This document shows positions 60,701-64,000 of a stretch of 64,000 nt of DNA, one piece after another. A program made the translations under genes and the position numbers. The DNA lies in NCBI GenBank assembly GCA_024752435.1, contig CP103037.1, forward strand, positions 2,852,001-2,916,000, given 5' to 3'. Source of the stretch: Allantophomopsis cytisporea (taxonomy: Eukaryota > Ascomycota > Leotiomycetes > Phacidiales > Phacidiaceae). The notes beneath the pieces are model-generated. The model did not search any database. It was not told the DNA's origin and was given only the letters and a program-made list of their open reading frames with translations. Within the stretch, counting starts at the first letter, position 1. Each line of letters starts with the position of its first letter.

Positions 60701-61725
60701 TTGTAATCTTCTTTTATGGCATTGCGCGCAATAGCTTCCTCTTGACTAGCTCTGATTCCCGCCTGTAGGTCGGTCTCATCCGGTAATTTCGTTGTAGAGC
60801 CTGATAGCATGGGACCTGTAACAATTTGTGATCCGTTGCGTTGTGCAGTAAAAAAACTTGGACCATTGATTCTCGACGCCTCGTCCACAAAATAGTTGGG
60901 GCGCAAATGCGGCGGACCGGATCTGATCAACTCATCCTTGCCAGCCACCATTGTAGCAGAAACGCTGCATCGCTTTTGTGCAGAAGCCCAAGATCGGACA
61001 CCAAAAGAACATGATAGGTTGGTGGTCAAGTCAACAGCCTCGTCACCTTCGTCGGGAGGCGTAAGGTCGACGACCCACTCGATGTTATCGGGAAGTCTAT
61101 CGACAAGCTTTCGTCGACGGCATGTCCGAAAGTGCTTTGGCTTCTGAAGCAACGCCTTGAATACTTCGGATCCGGTCGCTAAGAGGTTCGCACTATGAAC
61201 ACGATGTGGGAAACTGACAGGACCGGTAGGACAAGCCTCATAATATGGAACGTCGCCCGGATAATCGATGAAGACGAGTGTATCTCCCTCCTGGAGGCGG
61301 CGTTTCTCATATTCTATGTTCTCCAGTGCATATGAAATGAAGTCTTTGCGAGGAGCTGTGTTATTGTCACTTGAAGGCTCGTCGGTCGGAGGTGCAGGAA
61401 ATCGAGGCTCCTCTGCCGAATGTGTAGAGGAGACATCTATGACAATGCCGTTATCCATTGATGAGGTACGTGAGCTTGGGCGGGGTACAGCAGGCTGTAA
61501 CAGAAGTGGGCTGTCAGCGAACACCTGGACAGGACGTTCAACAAACCGAATACCTACTTGAGAATTGTTGATTTGATTTCGGGTTTGTTCGACACCTTCC
61601 ACAGCACTGCCTCTTCTCAATGAAGAATCCAGACCAGGACCCGGCTGAGTGACCTTAGTACCGTCCCCATAAGTTGCAACACGAGCGCCCTCTTGAAAAA
61701 CATAGTGAACGCTTTCATCCGCCAT
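57706..61725 (-). CDS. Large uncharacterised acidic fungal protein, possible BTB-like fold
   Basis: Intronless frame of 1339 residues. The ATG at 61725 (MADESVHYVFQEGARVATYG) is used; the frame runs two codons further upstream but without an ATG. Residues about 20-145 are disordered (Ser/Pro/Asp-rich). The segment GDTLVFIDYPGDVPYY ... HRVHSANLLATGSEVFKALL (about 148-195) resembles a BTB/POZ core, though weakly. The middle (about 350-720) is helical, with KVWTLFALAKHFDC and DYIVTWLLADPNGLF. The rest is polar and low-complexity, and the end is strongly acidic (IIDDDDNDDSSSEGT ... EWGSEEDWGMGDNI). From memory this matches a conserved fungal protein of unknown function; I could not check it. No catalytic motif was seen. 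A 5' UTR intron is possible upstream. Confidence 0.75.
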   Translation of the reverse strand: MADESVHYVFQEGARVATYGDGTKVTQPGPGLDSSLRRGSAVEGVEQTRNQINNSQVGIRFVERPVQVFADSPLLLQPAVPRPSSRTSSMDNGIVIDVSSTHSAEEPRFPAPPTDEPSSDNNTAPRKDFISYALENIEYEKRRLQEGDTLVFIDYPGDVPYYEACPTGPVSFPHRVHSANLLATGSEVFKALLQKPKHFRTCRRRKLVDRLPDNIEWVVDLTPPDEGDEAVDLTTNLSCSFGVRSWASAQKRCSVSATMVAGKDELIRSGPPHLRPNYFVDEASRINGPSFFTAQRNGSQIVTGPMLSGSTTKLPDETDLQAGIRASQEEAIARNAIKEDYNGHMNALAETVPEYSPIRHRAGIERLLQVIEGKDPGLDSAVKVWTLFALAKHFDCTKTVEDYIVTWLLADPNGLFIEILPEVSAKIGLGLKNPAIYRSAVSILVSEEALSLVSRDLGKFEADRNRMNQFGRIREDVDDDLRQVIEYASKSFVDRVWTKFNDLITVDKPWLANSRNYSKLLMFEYTLEINCPGSELHKKCQTLVADITQHLRNLVRANIFFVLTRDLSEDDDVEAESHRSKERYKQTEYKHFADVYSQLANNERIMTTFFWKRLKYHKTSHSLQFLYHENRQKFNQSRRDNGFWSIDYEDIKEKELQLNELMIEAINAGHFNDGKLPQECFDIYDQLPRIEGTHWITSQNQNPDMADAPLKPQYSLGGDKPKLTLGGDAHAEESHQESLKAWETVYSPEELYGEVTYVGTGESYAPGVSPTSNEKRRKLVTLNADPVEIETQHKWTAHDESANLTIREKRSSQISEYLIDLSDEQDLRHKQAGGSPRPTTGISAAFPDSPTLPLPPIGTGRPLFEVYSRHMSDKTATADVSSEDDLMQFSLDDIDSHLNSENSVHRSETTGNFNANNKGKGKEVASEQPENSNRSSLYPWDTGLHQNLGDVFQDKRSSGDKLTSVVHNESQSNSVHSPDFHGQANSTGFSIEEAREVANLVNRTWNEPSRPRTALGRIKLDQIAYSHEQAMRKSNVTQNITQSTTQVPRPAIPKQAFSNSRRSDEYVKAQSLQERVNQEPRVPVKPLVPHDNSITADSPFFSFRLFKLDVEDLCGLVCNQMLDTSNMCFDIGITDTLLCLRDEEYRYLPLWAGGDDDGTGGVFDADVPIAEAGPIGPGPGYHTGATNPSRPGSEWGTMSSATMSGHTSAMADNGRSDHLERTKVYSVDGDSDEWAFAEVAKNLVAMREADEGASESVTGTIHEQSVLSFEGLSDLGIESSSSEGCTEHGAEDRDTVETQETKMIIDDDDNDDSSSEGTIGADDTDEWGSEEDWGMGDNI

Positions 61726-62224
61726 CTTCAAGGAATTTGGCTACTTGAAGCAATTCACAGGTGGAAAGCAAGCACTCAGATGATAGCCTCTAGCCGTTCG
61801 CACACAAGTCATACAGTGTTACTATTGATCGTCAGTTATGGGATTTCTGCCTTGTTATATGCAGGGATACTCACATGAATTCAAACGCAGAGCATATTCA
61901 GGCACAATAATCAAAGTAAGCGCAATGCAGGAGGCGATGAACAAGGTTAAAAATTTCGAAGGCCGGATTGATACACAAAAGGAAAACGCAAGAACAACGA
62001 ATATGGCGACGACGTAAGATTTATGGCGTTGTTAAGGGCGCAATTATCGCCAAGTAAGCGTGGGGTCGAGTCGGCGAGTGCAAGGCTGAGTCTGATGCTG
62101 TGCTTCACCCTGGAGCGCAGCAGGCAGCAGCCCTAGTCTTTATAGGCGCTATGATTAGCTGTGATGGCAACGATGATCTGTTCCAAATAGAATTTGTGAA
62201 TCAAAACAAAATCGAGATGATGCA

Positions 62225-62256
62225 GAAGAAGAAGAAGAAGAAGAAGAAGAAGAAGA
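62225..62256. repeat. GAA trinucleotide microsatellite
   Basis: About ten tandem GAA units upstream of the large gene. Confidence 0.85.
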
Positions 62257-62480
62257 CGCGAAAAGTAGTGAAAGGCGTTGGTATTGTTGGTGGAATTGAG
62301 AGATGAGGTTGTGACTAGGCGTGGTAGTTTGTATGTGATGTGTTTGGTTTGAGGTTTCACGGGAGAGAAGGCGAAAGTAGGGGAATGGAATACGGGCAAA
62401 GACACAGTAACAGTGCAAACAGGGCGGACGAGACGCGAGTAAGGGTAGACAGAGATAGATACCTTACTTATGAGTTTAAT

Positions 62481-62580
62481 ACTGATGACAATGATGATGA
62501 TGATGATGACAATGACAATGACGATGATAATGACAATGACAATGACACTGGTGATGACAATGACAATGACACCGGTGATG
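62481..62580. repeat. GATGAC/AATGAC imperfect array
   Basis: Tandem GATGAT, GACAAT and GATGAC units that generate an Asp/Asn-rich or Thr/Met-rich frame depending on phase. The frames arise from the repeat and are not evidence for a protein. Confidence 0.8.
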
Positions 62581-62985
62581 AATGTGAATTTCTCAGTCAG
62601 TACAGTCAGTCAGTCAGTAGAATCCGAACCAGAAGAGAGTTCCTTACTTGGACAGAGCACACCAAGCCCAGGGTTTAGTATCGTACAGCTATGTAACCAA
62701 CTCTTCATAGAGTCACCTCTCCCGTCCTAAGGGCCATCACATACGATTCTACTTGCTGTGCGTCACATGGTCACCAGGCACCACCAGGGGGGGCTACTTG
62801 CCTTGGTGCTTGTTACAGATCATCTACGCCGTCGGGCTGAGGCGATCTAAAGTGTCGCCTATCACGCGGATAAGCATGTACGTCAAGGAAGGGTCCGTCT
62901 CTTGTCCTCACACTCCTCACTCACCCTTTCATCGGCGCATTTCCAACAAGGCTGTGATAGGCGAGGTTGATTGATTGTCCGTCTA

Positions 62986-62990
<5 letters not shown>

Positions 62991-63018
<28 letters not shown>
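62991..63018. repeat. GTCT tetramer microsatellite
   Basis: About seven tandem GTCT units. Confidence 0.85.
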
Positions 63019-63019
<1 letters not shown>

Positions 63020-64000
63020 ATAAAGTGACTCACCAGCGTGGTCTTCCATTCTGCGCAACCCTTGCAATATCAATACGAGTTGAAAAGCGATTGGTTGGTT
63101 CGATGGATATTCATAGACTATATCTTCCACCCATCTGCTTGTCCATGACTGCCTATGTAGTACGACCGACGCAGTGATGAACAGCCTCACTTTCCTGCTT
63201 CTACCTATGCGATACAGGTGCTGATGCATGTACTGTAGTTGAGTGCTGGGCGAGGATAAGTAGCCGGCGGTGGCGACCAATTAGACACATCTCTTTTTAG
63301 GTAGGCTTGGCTATTGTCTATCACGTGTTGGGCGGTGACGAACATCGGACGACCTGAGCTCTGGGCGATGTATATTGATTGACGAGAGGAATGAGAGTAT
63401 GAGGTCTTGGTTCGGAGTATGCTGATGACTTATCTGCAGAGATGGTTCGCGGTAACGAATAGAAAGCAGATGTGGTACGTAGAATATCTTTGGATACAAC
63501 TTGTCCATCCCTCCCATAAGAAGTGATGCCCAAATTGGCTGTCCAAATATTGTCTCATTGAACAGAGCCTTTTCTGCGGTGACTGCGTGTGAACGATGGA
63601 ACTACATGAGACAATGGAGGTTAAACCGATTGAGGCACGTTTCAATCAGAAGCATGAACTCTGGGGTTTGTATGCATCTGGTGCGTAAACATATCCAGAT
63701 CATCACTGTGGAGTTCGAATCACTAGAGTTAAGATACACCCATTGCATTTATTATTATGGTAAATACATAGGTTGTCATAGCGTAATACCCTTAGTAGAT
63801 ACCTTGGGTAAGCTTCGATACTCTACTCGGTCCCGGCCCCAATCTCAAAGTCGTCATACAAATCCATTATCCATAACCATCTATCGTCAATATGATACAT
63901 CTAAACATGCATATTACCACCTATTTGATACCAATATTTCCAAATCATGACCATGAAATGCTGTATATAATTAGCCTTGTTCCACGCCAAGTAGACATGA

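Larger units (their letters stand above)
61726..64000. other. Repeat-rich intergenic DNA at the right edge
   Basis: Begins with the leader of the large minus-strand gene, which may contain a UTR intron (a GTGAGT donor on the minus strand near 61874). It holds three microsatellites, listed separately. Reading frames in the last 1.5 kb are overlapping and lack family motifs. Confidence 0.45.

Noticed and set aside
62340..62730. Asp/Asn-rich and Thr/Met-rich frames
   Set aside because: Translation of the GATGAC-type repeat in two phases.
63700..63740. GTTCGAATC, a tRNA T-loop-like word
   Set aside because: No cloverleaf arms or acceptor stem can be folded around it. Similar words near 880 and 46712 also fail.

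Overview
The window looks like nuclear DNA of a filamentous ascomycete (Pezizomycotina, possibly Leotiomycetes; the class is a guess). The genes carry many short GT-AG introns with CTGAC/CTAAC-like branch sites. Fungal hallmarks include a Zn2Cys6 regulator, RTA1 and SAT4/Pth11-type membrane proteins, LysM and GH18 proteins, a fungal-type 5S rRNA and long microsatellite-rich intergenic DNA. No prokaryotic feature, tRNA or CRISPR array was seen.

Layout. Positions 1-4.7 kb hold two conserved genes on the minus strand: mitochondrial ribosomal protein uL23m (cut by the window edge) and hamartin/TSC1. Next comes about 6 kb with no supportable gene, rich in simple repeats, ending in the pyrimidine-rich leader of an arrestin-like gene (10.96-12.33 kb). 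An Emp70/TM9 nonaspanin (14.4-16.7 kb), a 5S rRNA gene (17.6 kb) and a 13-exon glutamine-dependent NAD+ synthetase (18.1-21.5 kb) follow.

From about 22 to 55 kb the window is accessory-like: an NmrA-type gene broken by one stop codon, a small secreted protein, an uncharacterised fungal protein, and a divergent pair made of a killer-toxin-like (subgroup C type) GH18 chitinase and a multi-LysM secreted protein. After these come an MFS sugar transporter, an RTA1-like membrane protein, a short-chain dehydrogenase, a Zn2Cys6 regulator, a polyol-type zinc dehydrogenase and a SAT4-domain membrane protein. Gene relics and AT-rich DNA lie between them.

The right end (55-64 kb) has a SAM-dependent methyltransferase, a possible small membrane protein and a large uncharacterised acidic protein of 1339 residues, followed by repeat-rich intergenic DNA.

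Two groups may work together. The chitinase, LysM protein and perhaps the convergent unknown gene (28.5-37.0 kb) suit chitin binding or attack outside the cell. The transporter, two dehydrogenases and regulator (37.7-49.2 kb) could form a sugar or polyol catabolic locus. Both groupings are inferred from gene content and order. Exon joints were chosen by splice signals and frame; summed exon lengths are whole codons for every complete spliced gene described.
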